Below, piece by piece: positions 12,001-19,156 of a stretch of 64,000 nucleotides of DNA. The stretch lies in contig VXBP01002784.1 in assembly GCA_013400115.1 (NCBI GenBank), forward strand, positions 125,130 through 189,129. The letters are read 5' to 3'. This DNA is from Rhinopomastus cyanomelas. Lineage: Eukaryota > Chordata > Aves > Bucerotiformes > Rhinopomastidae. The position numbers were made by a program, and so were the translations under genes. The notes under the pieces were generated by a model that searched no databases, had not been told where the DNA came from, and was given only the letters and a program-made list of their open reading frames with translations. Position 1 is the stretch's first letter; each line of letters begins with the position of its first letter.

Positions 12001-15000
12001 TGCTGAACAGCTAAGTTAGAGGAAACTGATAATGTTGTATTTTACTGACTCTCCCCTGGAATGCATTTGCAAAGAGCCAATCCGTGTCGGTGGGGGCAGT
12101 AATTCTCTGAAAAAAGGTGATGACAGAAACACAGCTGTTGCTGTTGAAAGTAACAGCTGCCTCAGCCATCTCTGGGTCAGCAAGCTCATAGTATTTAAAT
12201 ACATCTGTAAATACCAACAGGTTCAGACAAGGCAGACACCAAAGACTATCTTCTTTAAAGGCAGCAACCTTACCTGCTATCCCTATGAAGACTGTCAGGC
12301 CAAAACAAACAAAGAAGACTACAAACACCAGAACGAAGTGCCGTTTGGACAGCGTATACAATCGCATCGGTGCCAGCCTATGAAAAAGGAAAACACAGAA
12401 TTAGCTGTTCCTGTATTTTTAAAGGTAGGGAAAAACAGACTACAACCCCGCTGCGCTCACTCCCCTGCAAAAAAAAAAAAGAAACTGAACACTGCAATGA
12501 CATCTAACACTAAAAACCTGCTTGATAGAGCAGGGATAACTACTAAGGCTTATAGATGTGGACATCTGCGCCCAAAACAGAAGAATTCTGCCTGTCCTTT
12601 CTATGCTTAGGTTTTCTATTGTCCTAAGACTTGAGCAAGAGAAAGCGTTTCCTAGAGGGAGTAAAAGTTCTGTTTCTTCTGTCTTTATGTTACTAATTTA
12701 AACATCCCTGATACCCCATCTCCTGCAACAACAGCTTAAGCTAGAGGGCCTGACACCACTCTTAACTCTGTTAACTGCACAGGATGTTGACGAGTTTTCT
12801 ACACTTTGCTCCTAAAGTATGTATGCAAAGTGTAGAAACAAGGAGTAAGGCAGAACTCCCTCAGTTCAAAAAGGACACTGAACTGCTAGACAGAGTTCAG
12901 CACAGAGCCACAAAGATGAAGAAGGGAGCAGAACACCTCCCTTATGAGGAAAGGCTGAGGGAGCTGGGTCTCTTGAGCCTGGAGAAAAGGAGACTGAGGG
13001 GTGACTTCATTAATGTTTATAAATATGTGAAGAGTGGGGGTCAGGAGGATGGAGCCAGGCTCTGCTCAGTGTCATCTAATGACAGGGCAACGGGCATGAG
13101 CTGGAACACAGGAGGTTCCACGTCAATCTCAGAAGGAACTTCTTCACAGTGAGAGTGACAGAGCGCTGGAACGGGCTGCGCAGGCAGGTTGTGGAGTCTC
13201 CTTCTCTGAAGACATTTAAAACCCACTTGGACATGTTCCTGTGCAACTTGATCGAGGGGATGCTGCTCTGGCGGGGGAATGATCTTTCGAGGTCCCTTCA
13301 TGTTCTGTGAAACAGTTCAGTAAATCGTTTCTCAGGCTACTCCTCAGATTCCGATAATTCCTGGTGCCTCCACAACACAGTCTTTACTGTAAACACTGTC
13401 ATGGAGAGTCACCTCCTCTACCAGAGACTCTCATTTTTTGAGGAAAGGCTGAGACATAGTTTGGATTAAGTGGCAAGTAGTACAGAGTTGATACTAAAAT
13501 CAGAAAAATCTTCAATTTCACACACAGCAGTTTCTCTGACACGCTGGCCTCAACACCTCTGCCTCCAACCACTCCTTTCTACTTTCCACTCACTCCCGCA
13601 CACAACCATCCAACCCGCTTTGACTTGAATGACTTTCTATGGCACCCGAAGGCACAGCTCTGGCTCTACCTGCACACAACGCGCTCTCTCACGGTTTGGC
13701 CATTGCTCGCTTTGGTATCCCTCAGGAGACCTTGAGTTTCCTCGGGCAGATGCAGTCTCAGTTAGCTGAGCCCTAACGCGGCACCGCGGGGCTGCGAGAG
13801 GCTGCCCACAGCCCGCGCTAAAGGCAGCGCGCGCCGCGGCTAGTGACAGCTCCCAGCGGCTACAGCAAACCCCTCGGCGGGGATGGGGCCGGCCAGCTTT
13901 TGTCAGCGCCGAACCACCGGTCACGGCTCTGGCTCCTTGAACATCCGGGAGAACAAGTTGTGCTTTATCCTTAGCGGTTACAGCCCGGCAGCGGGAGGCT
14001 GCTGCTCACCCAGGGAAGGTGAAGCCGCGGCGCCCCGGCGGCAGCGTCTGACCGGAGAACCAGCCTCGGACTAACTGACAGAACCTCGACGAAGAACCAC
14101 AACCCCGTTCCCGGTCCCCGTCCGTCCCCAGTTGAGTCCCAGCGCCCGGCCAACGCCCGCTCCCGCCGCCTGAGGCAGGACCCGCGAGCCTGCAGCGCGT
14201 CGTCACCGCCCCCCGGCCCGACACGCGCGAGGGTCCCCGCGACCGCCTCACGCCACCCCTCCCCCCCTCCCGCCCCCACTCACGGCTCCACCTCGCCCCC
14301 CCACGCGCAGCGGAGNNNNNNNNNNNNNNNNNNNNNNNNNNNNNNNNNNNNNNNNNNNNNNNNNNNNNCGGCCGCCGCTGCCGTGGCACAATCGCGAGCG
14401 GTGCCTCGCGCCGGCTTCCGCGTGCGTCACTCGGCCGCCACGCGCTTCGGGAGACGTCACGGCAACCCCACCGCCCCTGGTCGCCGCGCCTCGCCCGCGG
14501 GGCCGCAGGGTGACGCTGCTGGGGGGCGGGGGGTGGTGGCGGGTTACGGCGAGCCGGAGGGGACACGGGATCGCGCTCCGCGGAGTCCCGGCTGCCTCCC
14601 CGGCTCTGAGCAGTGGCCGCCTGAGGAACAAACCGCCGCCTTCCCACCGCGGGAGCCCAGGCAGCCCCCGAGGGCTGCGGGAAGCCAGGCTCCGGCAGAG
14701 CTACCTCTGCGGCGGGGAGCAAGGCCGAAGCACACGCGATGAACTTGTCCTTCCCTGCGGAACGCAGCTTCGTGCTGCTGGGGTGACAGCGGCATTCTCC
14801 ACGTTACCGAGCCCTTTCTCAGGTCCTATTGCAGTAGCAACCACACAGAGGAAAAGTTACGCAGAAAATACAACAGAAAATACAACTCCTCCTAGTGACC
14901 TGGGTGGTGGAGCCCAGTGTACCCTGGTGAAAAGTTTGCTGATGTCAACAGACTGAGTAGGGAAGCGGAGAGACCCTGCAGGAAGACCTGGGTGAGTTGA

Positions 15001-16232
15001 AAGAGTGGGTTCACAAGAACCTTACACAGTTCAACAAGGCCAAGTGTAAGGTCTTCCATCTGGGAAACATAACCCAGGAGTGCAGCACAGCCATGGAGGC
15101 CAGCTGTGTGGAAAGGGACCTGGGGGTCCTGCTGGACAAGCAGCTCAGCACGTGCCAAGTGTGCTGCCGCGGCAAAGAAAGCCAACAGGCTGCTGGGTTC
15201 CATCAAGAGCATCATCAGCAGAGACAAGCCCTTATGCCACTCTACTCTGTGCTTGCCTGGCCCCACCTGCAACACTGTTCAGCACCCTTGGGAGCCCATT
15301 CCAGTGCCTGACCACTATCTCCATGAATAATTTTTTCTTGATGTCTAGTCTAAACCTGTCCTGTTGAAGCTTGAAGCTCTTCCCTCTGGTTCCATCACTA
15401 ACTACCAGTGAGAAGAGATCAGCACCAACATCTCCACAGTGTCCTTTCTGATAGCTGTAGAGAGCAATGAGGTCTCCCCTTAGCCTCCTCTTCCTCAAAC
15501 TAAACAGCTCCAACTCTGTCAGTCTCTCCTCATATGATTTATTCTGCAGACCCTTCACCAACTTCATTGCCCTCCTCTGCACTCGCTCCAGCACCTCGAT
15601 GTCTCCCTTGTACTGAGGTGCCCCAAACTGGACACAGTATCCAAAGTGCAGCCTCACCAGTGCTGAGCACAGGGGGGCAACCACCTCCCGACCTCTCATT
15701 GTCCATGGCTGCACCAGACCACGCTCCCGTGATATGCTCTCAACCCGGTTAAAGGTGTAGTGTGGAGGAATGAGAAGTGTTTAACCACCTCCACAGGGAC
15801 ACCGACACACGCGAGCTGGGACGCCGGTGCGGGGCTTTTTGCTCCGAGGTTCTCCCAACCCACAGACGCAGACAGACAGGCAGGCAGGCAGAACAGGCGC
15901 ACAGACAGACACAGACACAGACAGACCGACCGACCGCGAGAGACAGACAGCCCCACCCGCCGCCTCCCTCTGCCGCGCTCGGTATTGCGGAGCCCGGGAG
16001 TCGTGGCGGCTCCAGGGGGGCCAGGAAGCCTGTCCCGGCCTAACACTCCCCCACCCCTCCGCTCATCCCCGCCGGAGCGCCGGGGAGAATCGCGCCCGTA
16101 CCGGTAGTAGCGGTCATCTTTATAGGGGGTGAGCTCCTCCCTGATCTCCCGGTAGGTGTCCCGCAGCCGCCGGCAGAAGCGCTTCACCTCGCCGCACAGC
16201 GGGGACCCGAGGGCGCCCAGATCCGCCGCCAT
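1..16232 (-). CDS. TMEM181: TMEM181 gene (exons 1-15, 3' end outside window)
   Basis: Gene-level entry covering 15 coding exons on the minus strand. The joined product (about 457 residues before the edge) starts MAADLGALGSPLCGEVKR, has a first hydrophobic helix (about residues 56-78), then an extracytoplasmic domain with sequons NNS, NLS, NVT, NRT, NYT and NIT and cysteine pair CSQRC, then closely packed membrane helices from residue about 215 onward. This matches TMEM181 (GPR178) as I remember it, including the strings LSTYNQQLWLTCVVEL and MRDWGIEQKWMS. The family is the GOLD-domain seven-helix (GOST) group that includes Wntless and GPR107; human TMEM181 was found as a host factor for cytolethal distending toxin in a haploid screen. 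Its normal ligand is not established. Every intron phase is consistent and no frameshift or stop was seen, so the gene looks intact. The C-terminal tail is missing only because the window ends. Confidence 0.95.
53..989 (-). other. TMEM181: TMEM181 intron 14, U12-type AT-AC intron
   Basis: On the minus strand the intron begins ATATCCTT (989-982), the U12 AT-AC 5' splice consensus, and ends TCCTTGACTCTTACTAC (69-53). TCCTTGAC is a near-consensus U12 branch site; its A lies 10 nt before the intron end. No GT donor near the exon end gives the conserved reading frame, whereas the AT-AC join gives NYQN-S-AEFLS as in other TMEM181 proteins. The 937-bp intron carries a plus-strand CR1 end at 386-569 and nothing else recognised. 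Confidence 0.85.
386..569 (+). mobile_element. CR1 LINE 3' fragment
   Basis: The segment reads from the end of CR1 ORF2 (GCAGAGCACTGGAAC) through TTGTGGAGTCTCC to the 3' end TCCCTTCCAATCCCTAATGATTCTACGATTC. It is 5'-truncated, as usual for CR1. Confidence 0.9.
990..1072 (-). CDS. TMEM181: TMEM181 exon 14
   Basis: Encodes (S)IVILYLRFGAQVLQDNFVAE and LSTNYQN. The AG acceptor (CTCCACAG) precedes 1072. The donor is the non-canonical ATATCCTT at 989-982. This covers the end of the sixth membrane helix and the following loop. Confidence 0.93.
1073..1634 (-). other. TMEM181: TMEM181 intron 13
   Basis: A 562-bp GT-AG intron. I see no repeat, RNA gene or coding signal in it. Confidence 0.85.
1635..1686 (-). 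CDS. TMEM181: TMEM181 exon 13
   Basis: Encodes (D)LRLKFLTALTFVVLVI(S), the start of a membrane helix. Acceptor TTTTCAG, donor GTAAGG. The phases (G|AT and AG|C) match the neighbouring exons. Confidence 0.94.
1780..1882 (-). CDS. TMEM181: TMEM181 exon 12
   Basis: Encodes GMKIFFLVVATTYILYLL followed by FLIVRACSELRNMPYV, a membrane helix plus a basic/cysteine loop. Acceptor CTTACAG, donor GTAAGG. Strongly conserved against my recollection of the human protein. Confidence 0.95.
1883..2749 (-). other. TMEM181: TMEM181 intron 11
   Basis: An 867-bp GT-AG intron holding one minus-strand CR1 fragment (1918-2165). The remainder shows nothing recognisable. Confidence 0.85.
1918..2165 (-). mobile_element. 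CR1 LINE 3' fragment
   Basis: Reads on the plus strand as the reverse complement of a CR1 end: GATTGGAAGAGACCTCGAAA, then GATCATCTAGTCCAA, later TTGATGTGGAACCTCCTG. About 250 bp, 5'-truncated. Confidence 0.92.
2750..2807 (-). CDS. TMEM181: TMEM181 exon 11
   Basis: Encodes (T)VNEVHDPTYQYRVDTGNFQ, a loop between membrane helices. Acceptor TTTTCTAG, donor GTGAGT. Phase fits exon 10 (AC|T) and exon 12. Confidence 0.95.
3214..3290 (-). mobile_element. CR1 LINE 3' end fragment
   Basis: Short reverse-complement CR1 tail: CACAGACCACCAGGGACCTC, then GAAAGATCATCTAGTCCAA, then ACAGCAGGACCATCTGGACC. Confidence 0.85.
3455..3582 (+). mobile_element. CR1 LINE 3' end fragment
   Basis: Plus-strand CR1 tail with GGACGCGTTCCTGTGCGACT, GGCAGGGGGATTGGACGA, and the end GGTCCCTTCCAGTCCCTAAT followed by a TCTGTGACTCTGTGATT tail. 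Lies opposite in orientation to the copy 165 bp to its left. Confidence 0.88.
3798..3889 (-). CDS. TMEM181: TMEM181 exon 10
   Basis: Encodes GERKCLTFYLPKFFIVGL and LWLASVTLGIWQ(T), a membrane helix. Acceptor CTCAACAG, donor GTAAGT. Confidence 0.95.
3890..4545 (-). other. TMEM181: TMEM181 intron 9
   Basis: A 656-bp GT-AG intron whose only notable content is the TG microsatellite at 4103-4132. Confidence 0.85.
4103..4132. repeat. (TG)n microsatellite
   Basis: About 15 TG units with a single interruption (TA) near the right end. Intronic. Confidence 0.97.
4546..4676 (-). CDS. TMEM181: TMEM181 exon 9
   Basis: Encodes (D)PFFPLSFLVNSWFPGMLDD and LFQSLFLCALLLFWLCVYHG, ending IRVQ. Two hydrophobic stretches. 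Acceptor TTGTTACAG, donor GTGAGG. Confidence 0.95.
4677..5371 (-). other. TMEM181: TMEM181 intron 8
   Basis: A 695-bp GT-AG intron. No repeat or coding signal recognised. Confidence 0.85.
5372..5471 (-). CDS. TMEM181: TMEM181 exon 8
   Basis: Encodes CLFAHSLRKFSMRDWGIEQK followed by WMSILLPLLLLYN. Acceptor GTTTTGTAG, donor GTACTT, a weaker but usable donor. Highly conserved intracellular loop and helix start. Confidence 0.95.
5604..5684 (-). CDS. TMEM181: TMEM181 exon 7
   Basis: Encodes WKTYNPTFSQVEIWFRFVFV followed by VLTFVVT, the first helix of the seven-helix bundle after the ectodomain. Acceptor CTCCTAG, donor GTAAGA. Exactly 27 codons. Confidence 0.95.
5685..6709 (-). other. TMEM181: TMEM181 intron 6
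   Basis: A 1025-bp GT-AG intron. About 400 bp is a minus-strand CR1 fragment (6053-6453); the rest is unremarkable. Confidence 0.85.
6053..6453 (-). mobile_element. CR1 LINE 3' fragment
   Basis: Reverse-complement CR1 from the AATCATAGAATCACAGAACA tail through TTGATGTGGAACCTCCTA to the ORF2 C-terminal coding part (minus-strand residues LEKRRLRGDLI). An internal deletion of some 50 bp is visible right after GATCATCTAG, where related copies carry the CAGCAGGACCACC segment. Confidence 0.94.
6710..6829 (-). CDS. TMEM181: TMEM181 exon 6
   Basis: Encodes RCSEIIVVHLGYLNYTQYNI, FVSFEDLSKLTYNIQNITFT. Part of the GOLD-like beta-sandwich ectodomain, with sequons NYT and NIT. Acceptor TTCACAG, donor GTAAGT. 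Exactly 40 codons. Confidence 0.95.
6830..7959 (-). other. TMEM181: TMEM181 intron 5
   Basis: A 1130-bp GT-AG intron. It contains copy 1 of the composite repeat (6951-7412). The rest (7413-7959) shows nothing recognised. Confidence 0.85.
6951..7412 (-). repeat. Composite dispersed repeat, copy 1 (unnamed, CR1-like tail)
   Basis: About 460 bp shared with 55095-55549, with many substitutions and small indels. Read on the minus strand it has a roughly 380-bp body unlike CR1, followed by a short CR1-like 3' end (plus-strand ACAGAATCATTGAATTG, then CCTTTAACCTAGCACAGTC). Both copies share the body/tail join, so the composite moved as one unit. A short open stretch in the body (TEFLRSFLVLPEVAFTS) is also partly readable in copy 2. 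Could be a SINE using a CR1 tail, or an LTR piece next to an old CR1; not identified. Confidence 0.75.
7960..8078 (-). CDS. TMEM181: TMEM181 exon 5
   Basis: Encodes (G)SLKKNVTMTVKVLGVVKDG, STPYVNNQVHNRTRLFSCSQ. Ectodomain with sequons NVT and NRT. Acceptor AATTACAG, donor GTATGT. Confidence 0.94.
8079..8712 (-). other. TMEM181: TMEM181 intron 4
   Basis: A 634-bp GT-AG intron with a short CR1 tail at 8319-8396 and nothing else recognised. Confidence 0.85.
8319..8396 (-). mobile_element. CR1 LINE 3' end fragment
   Basis: Reverse-complement CR1 tail: TTCACAGAACATTAGGGATT, GGAAGGGACCTCAAAAGA, then GGATCACCTAGACCAAATCA. A stretch after the AAAGA motif has been lost. Confidence 0.88.
8713..8803 (-). 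CDS. TMEM181: TMEM181 exon 4
   Basis: Encodes LKPFNLSSPPLSTYNQQLWL followed by TCVVELNQHD(G). Ectodomain with sequon NLS. Acceptor TTTTACAG, donor GTGAGA. Confidence 0.95.
8804..9197 (-). other. TMEM181: TMEM181 intron 3
   Basis: A 394-bp GT-AG intron with no recognised content. Confidence 0.85.
9198..9253 (-). CDS. TMEM181: TMEM181 exon 3
   Basis: A small 56-bp exon encoding (G)PNVIETSVAKTDLNNSLK with sequon NNS. Acceptor TGCTCAG, donor GTAAGA. This is the fastest-changing part of the ectodomain relative to my recollection of human TMEM181. Confidence 0.9.
9935..10170 (+). mobile_element. CR1 LINE ORF2 fragment
   Basis: Plus-strand translation NKVKCKVLHLDQGNPQHKYR then AEKDLGVP matches the region just after the CR1 reverse transcriptase core. 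It lacks a CR1 3' end, so it is truncated on both sides. Confidence 0.9.
10791..11257 (-). mobile_element. CR1 LINE 3' fragment
   Basis: About 470 bp of reverse-complement CR1, from the 3' tail (GATCACAGAATCACTCTGGC) to ORF2 C-terminal coding (minus-strand VLEQVQRRATKLVKGLENKS, then LRRRRLRGDLI). A different CR1 subfamily from the 6053-6453 copy (CTGGAAAAGACTCCTGGAAT instead of GGAAGGGACCTC). Confidence 0.94.
12274..12377 (-). CDS. TMEM181: TMEM181 exon 2
   Basis: Encodes (R)LAPMRLYTLSKRHFVLVFVV then FFVCFGLTVFIGIA(G), the first transmembrane (signal-anchor-like) helix. Acceptor TTTTTCATAG, donor GTAAGG. Confidence 0.96.
12861..13311 (+). mobile_element. CR1 LINE 3' fragment
   Basis: Plus-strand ORF2 C-terminal coding (LLDRVQHRATKMKKGAEHLP, LEKRRLRGDFINVYKYVKSG) running to the 3' end GATCTTTCGAGGTCCCTTCA. 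5'-truncated. Confidence 0.95.
13640..14790. promoter_or_regulatory. CpG island inside TMEM181 intron 1
   Basis: A CpG-dense, GC-rich stretch of about 1.1 kb, separated from the exon 1 island by CR1 DNA of ordinary composition. It contains the N gap 14316-14368. I see no convincing exon in it on either strand; long open frames here are what high GC gives by chance. It may be an alternative TMEM181 promoter or a promoter for an antisense or non-coding transcript. Confidence 0.6.
14316..14368. other. Assembly gap (53 N)
   Basis: A run of N inside the intronic CpG island. Gap length may be an estimate; such GC-rich DNA is often missed by short reads. Confidence 1.
14890..15278 (+). mobile_element. 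CR1 LINE ORF2 fragment
   Basis: Plus-strand CR1: CCTGGTGAAAAGTTTGCTGA, then AACAAGGCCAAGTGTAAGGT (NKAKCKVFHLGN), then ERDLGVLLDKQLS. It ends abruptly where an oppositely oriented CR1 begins. Confidence 0.92.
15279..15760 (-). mobile_element. CR1 LINE ORF2 C-terminal/3' fragment
   Basis: Minus-strand coding is readable without a stop over about 140 residues (VQFGAPQYKGDIEVLERVQR, LRKRRLRGDLIALYSYQKGH, RHWNGLPR), the C-terminal part of CR1 ORF2. The typical 3' tail is missing, cut where it meets the plus-strand copy at about 15278. Confidence 0.93.
15868..15935. repeat. CAGA/CAGG-rich simple repeat
   Basis: Imperfect tetranucleotide run (CAGACAGA, GGCAGGCAGGCA, CCGACCGACCG) just inside intron 1 of TMEM181, at the edge of the CpG island. 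Confidence 0.85.
16102..16232 (-). CDS. TMEM181: TMEM181 exon 1 (start codon)
   Basis: Encodes MAADLGALGSPLCGEVKRFC followed by RRLRDTYREIREELTPYKDD and RYY(R), the cytoplasmic N-terminus. ATG at 16232-16230 has G at -3 and +4 and is the first in-frame ATG; the frame stays open upstream without another ATG. Human TMEM181 starts at the equivalent place. Donor GTACGG, phase CG|G joins exon 2. Confidence 0.93.
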
Positions 16233-16248
16233 CGCGCCCCGCTTCGCC

Positions 16249-16269
16249 TCAGGCCCCGCGCGCCGCCAT
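16249..16269 (-). CDS. Upstream ORF of 6 codons in TMEM181 leader
   Basis: ATG at 16269 followed by GCG GCG CGC GGG GCC TGA; the stop ends 16 nt before the main ATG. Its start context (G at -3, G at +4) is good. It would reduce main-frame initiation if the transcript begins upstream of it, which is not shown. Confidence 0.45.
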   Translation of the reverse strand: MAARGA

Positions 16270-16570
16270 GTCGCTCCCGCCAGAGCCTGCGCGGCCGCGC
16301 GCGGCGCGGGGACAGCGGCAGCCGCGGCGCGAGCCGCAGGGGCGGGGGCGGCCCCTCGTCGCACGTTCCGCGCCCGCGGCAGCGGCGGCAGCCGCTTCAG
16401 CACCACGGAGAGGGGCGGCCGGTGCCCCGCGGAGGCCAAAGCGGCCTCGCACGGGCGCTACAAAAATGCCGTGCTAAAGCCACAGGTCGCAGCGCCCCAA
16501 AGCGTCCTGCACCACGAGTGAAGCTGGACGGATTTTCAGAGTGGCTCCTGCTGAGCTTCAGCCCACTTCA

Positions 16571-17033
16571 TAGCATCAGGGACTCACACGAGGGTTTAGG
16601 TTGGAAGGGACCTCTGAGATCCTCCAGTTCCAACCCCCTGCTCTCACACGACCAGGTTGCCCGGAGCCCCATCCAACCTGGCCTTCAACACTTCCAGGGA
16701 TGAAGCAGCCACAACCTCCCTGGGCAACCTGTTCCAGGGCCTCAGCTCCCTCACAGGGAGGAATTGCTTCCTGAGATCTAATCTCAGTCTGGCCTCTTGA
16801 AACCATCCCCATTGTCCTATCACTAGACACTTTAGTAAAAAAGTCCTCAACAGCTTTCCTGTACCCCTTCAGGTACTGGAAGGCTGCTCCACGGTCCCCC
16901 CAGAGCCTTCTCTTCTCCAGGCTGAACAACCCTCATTCCCTCAGCCTGCCCTCTCATTATCCTTGTGGCCTCCTCTGGACCTGCTCCAAGGGTTCCATGT
17001 TGCCCCTGCACCCAGTGGCACCCCATCCATGTA
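16571..17033 (-). mobile_element. CR1 LINE 3' fragment
   Basis: Reverse-complement CR1 of the classic type: GGTTGGAAGGGACCTCTGAG, ACCTGGCCTTCAACACTTC, CTCTTCTCCAGGCTGAACAA. It starts about 340 bp upstream of the TMEM181 start codon. Confidence 0.96.
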
Positions 17034-19112
17034 GGATTCTCCCAGAAGTGTTTCAGGGTAATTGTTTCATTTGTAAGATGCAGCCACGTTTTCCCTCAAA
17101 CCAAGAATTAAAATGCTTTGTTAATGTGTGATGAATGTGCTGCTCCCAGCTTTCAGCCTCAGAGGTAGGAATTACCAGTGGGATTTTTATGTATTTACTG
17201 AAAAGCAAAAATACACATTTAAAACTTCAGCTGAGTGAAAACACATTCAGAAAGACAGCATCAAACCACATCTAAGAAGAGAACCATCTAAAGTATTACT
17301 GAGAGTCCTATAAATCTCAGATACAATTTAAGCATCTGGAACTCAATTCATCCCTCAAGTGCTTCTGGACTTCATGAGGGAAAGCAAAGCCCCAAGAGCG
17401 TAAGACAAAGATGTGATCAAACTCAGCATCTGTTCAACACACGCACTGCATCACGTCACATGGACAGAGTTAAAGGGTGGAGCTCAATGGAAGTCCCCCA
17501 CATAATCCATCTTCCTGATTCTCCCCCAGTGTATAGTTAGCCCTTAACAGCATCAGTCACACATATGCAACTGTGAGAGCAGCTAAACACAAAGCTTCAC
17601 AACCCACGTAAAAGCACCAGGATTATTATTCTGGGCTCTTTCTGGATCAGTATCAGTTGGTGCAGAGAAGTTAAGGGAATAATTGCTGCCAGCTCAAGTC
17701 TCACTTTTTTTTCAGCAAAGGAACACAACCCCAAAAGAAGTAGGGGACAGACAGGATGGGGGAGCTCAGCAGGCAGAAGTGCAGTGCTCACTGTGAAGCA
17801 AGGCTTTGCCTTTGAAGAGATGGCATGGAGCTATCAGCTGGGACAGCCCCTGACAGTTCATCCATGGCAAATCTTCTCTGAGCTGACAGGGGCTTTGGAG
17901 CCACAGCTGCTCTTGTCATCGCTTAGAGGGATAAAGATCTACACAGCTGGCTGCAGCTGGCAGTCCTGACCCTCATGGCAGCAGCAAGAAAGACTCATAG
18001 TGCTCCCTATCTTTGAAGATGAATCCATCCTGCTCTGAAGAGATGTGAGGACAAGAAAGTAAATTAAAATTTATAGTCTCTTCTGATCCAAGCTTAGGAA
18101 TAATCTCAAGGATGACAAAGAGGAAACCCTAATCACATCTGATTCACACTCCTGTGTATCTCAGTACGGTTCTTTTCTTGACTGTCACGTCAAAAGCAAG
18201 ACTGAAATGGTCTAACTGGGAACATGACTAGGCTGCCTGTCCTACAGATTAACAGTACAATATGGTGTTCCAGTGGCTTTCAAATGCCAACTATGCTTGT
18301 AAGGGAAGTAAAGACTCAAGAACTTGGGTATCTAGACAACAACTAACAAAGACTTCAGAATAAATATATTCTTAATTGCTGCCTTTCCCAGGCTTGTCTT
18401 CATCCAAGCACCCCTCCTCCCCAGTTCCCAGCCTATCACCTAGCCCCTTCAGTGAGGCAATGGTCCTGGTGGTGGTGCAACCAGGACACAGACGTTTATG
18501 TGTGCTGCTCCCTCCTTGTCACTTTTTCTGGAGGTTCTCCGCAGGTTGCTGTCTCTTTTGGTCTGTACTTGCTGCAGCACAAACTTATCCAGGGGCCACA
18601 GTTCCTCCAGGGCATTGTATGTGCTCTGGGGATTGTGTACACATGTGTGTGCATGTCCTCCATGTGACACACCGTCCCTTGGTGGTGGTGAGCACCTTCT
18701 CTGACCTTACTGTTTCTTACTCTCTTTGCCTGCCACATCTCTGCAGCTCACCAGGGTGTGTTGTACAAACCAACAAATATGTCTCCTGTTCAGCCATTCA
18801 GGACTACTGCCGGACTTGTGTTTTTCTAAGTGCCTGAGCCTGGACACATGTATGGCTAAATCATGAGCCCATGAAAGACAGGGAGCCCTCGTCTTCAGGC
18901 TCTCACTTCTCCTCCCCTTGTAGGAAAGAAAGAAACCTGTGTGTGCAGACAGTGAAGGAGCAAGAGTGTCTTCCAGCCAGGTCATCATTTGGTTGGTGGG
19001 GGGCACAAAGACCTTGGTAAATACTGACCTGTGCCTCTGGAGTCAACTTGCCTTTGGTCACTGCATGCTTCTTACGTTTCCTTCTGCATTTATCCAGCTG
19101 CATTAACTGCAG

Positions 19113-19156
19113 CCGAGGTCCCTTCCGATCCCTAATGTTCTGTGGTTCTGTGACTC
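19113..19156 (+). mobile_element. CR1 LINE 3' end, very short
   Basis: CCGAGGTCCCTTCCGATCCC, then TAATGTTCTGTGGTTCTGTG: the last ~44 bp of a CR1. Confidence 0.8.

Larger units (their letters stand above)
9254..12273 (-). other. TMEM181: TMEM181 intron 2
   Basis: A 3.0-kb GT-AG intron. It holds a plus-strand CR1 ORF2 fragment (9935-10170) and a minus-strand CR1 (10791-11257). Nothing recognised in 9254-9934, 10171-10790 or 11258-12273. Confidence 0.85.
12378..16101 (-). other. TMEM181: TMEM181 intron 1
   Basis: A 3.7-kb GT-AG intron (donor GTACGG). It contains a plus-strand CR1 (12861-13311), a second CpG island with an assembly gap (13640-14790), and an inverted pair of CR1 copies (14890-15278 plus, 15279-15760 minus). 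12378-12860 shows only a short A-run near 12469. Confidence 0.85.
15790..16530 (-). promoter_or_regulatory. TMEM181: CpG island and likely core promoter of TMEM181
   Basis: A CpG-dense stretch around coding exon 1 and its 5' flank; transcription on the minus strand presumably starts between about 16270 and 16500. No TATA box is seen, as usual for such promoters. A CR1 copy begins at 16571 and marks the outer edge. Confidence 0.75.

Noticed and set aside
14006..14722. Long minus-strand open frames through the intronic CpG island
   Set aside because: Runs through the N gap, is composed of Arg/Pro/Gly/Ala expected from high GC, and resembles no family. Several overlapping frames on both strands are equally open.
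15696..16439. N-terminal extension of TMEM181 upstream of the ATG at 16232
   Set aside because: The frame is open but has no ATG upstream; the Ala/Pro/Arg-rich translation is typical of a GC-rich 5' UTR. The human protein starts at the equivalent of 16232.
18376..18837. 153-codon plus-strand open frame in the intergenic region
   Set aside because: No recognisable domain, overlapping open frames on the opposite strand, and no CpG island, splice or poly(A) context.
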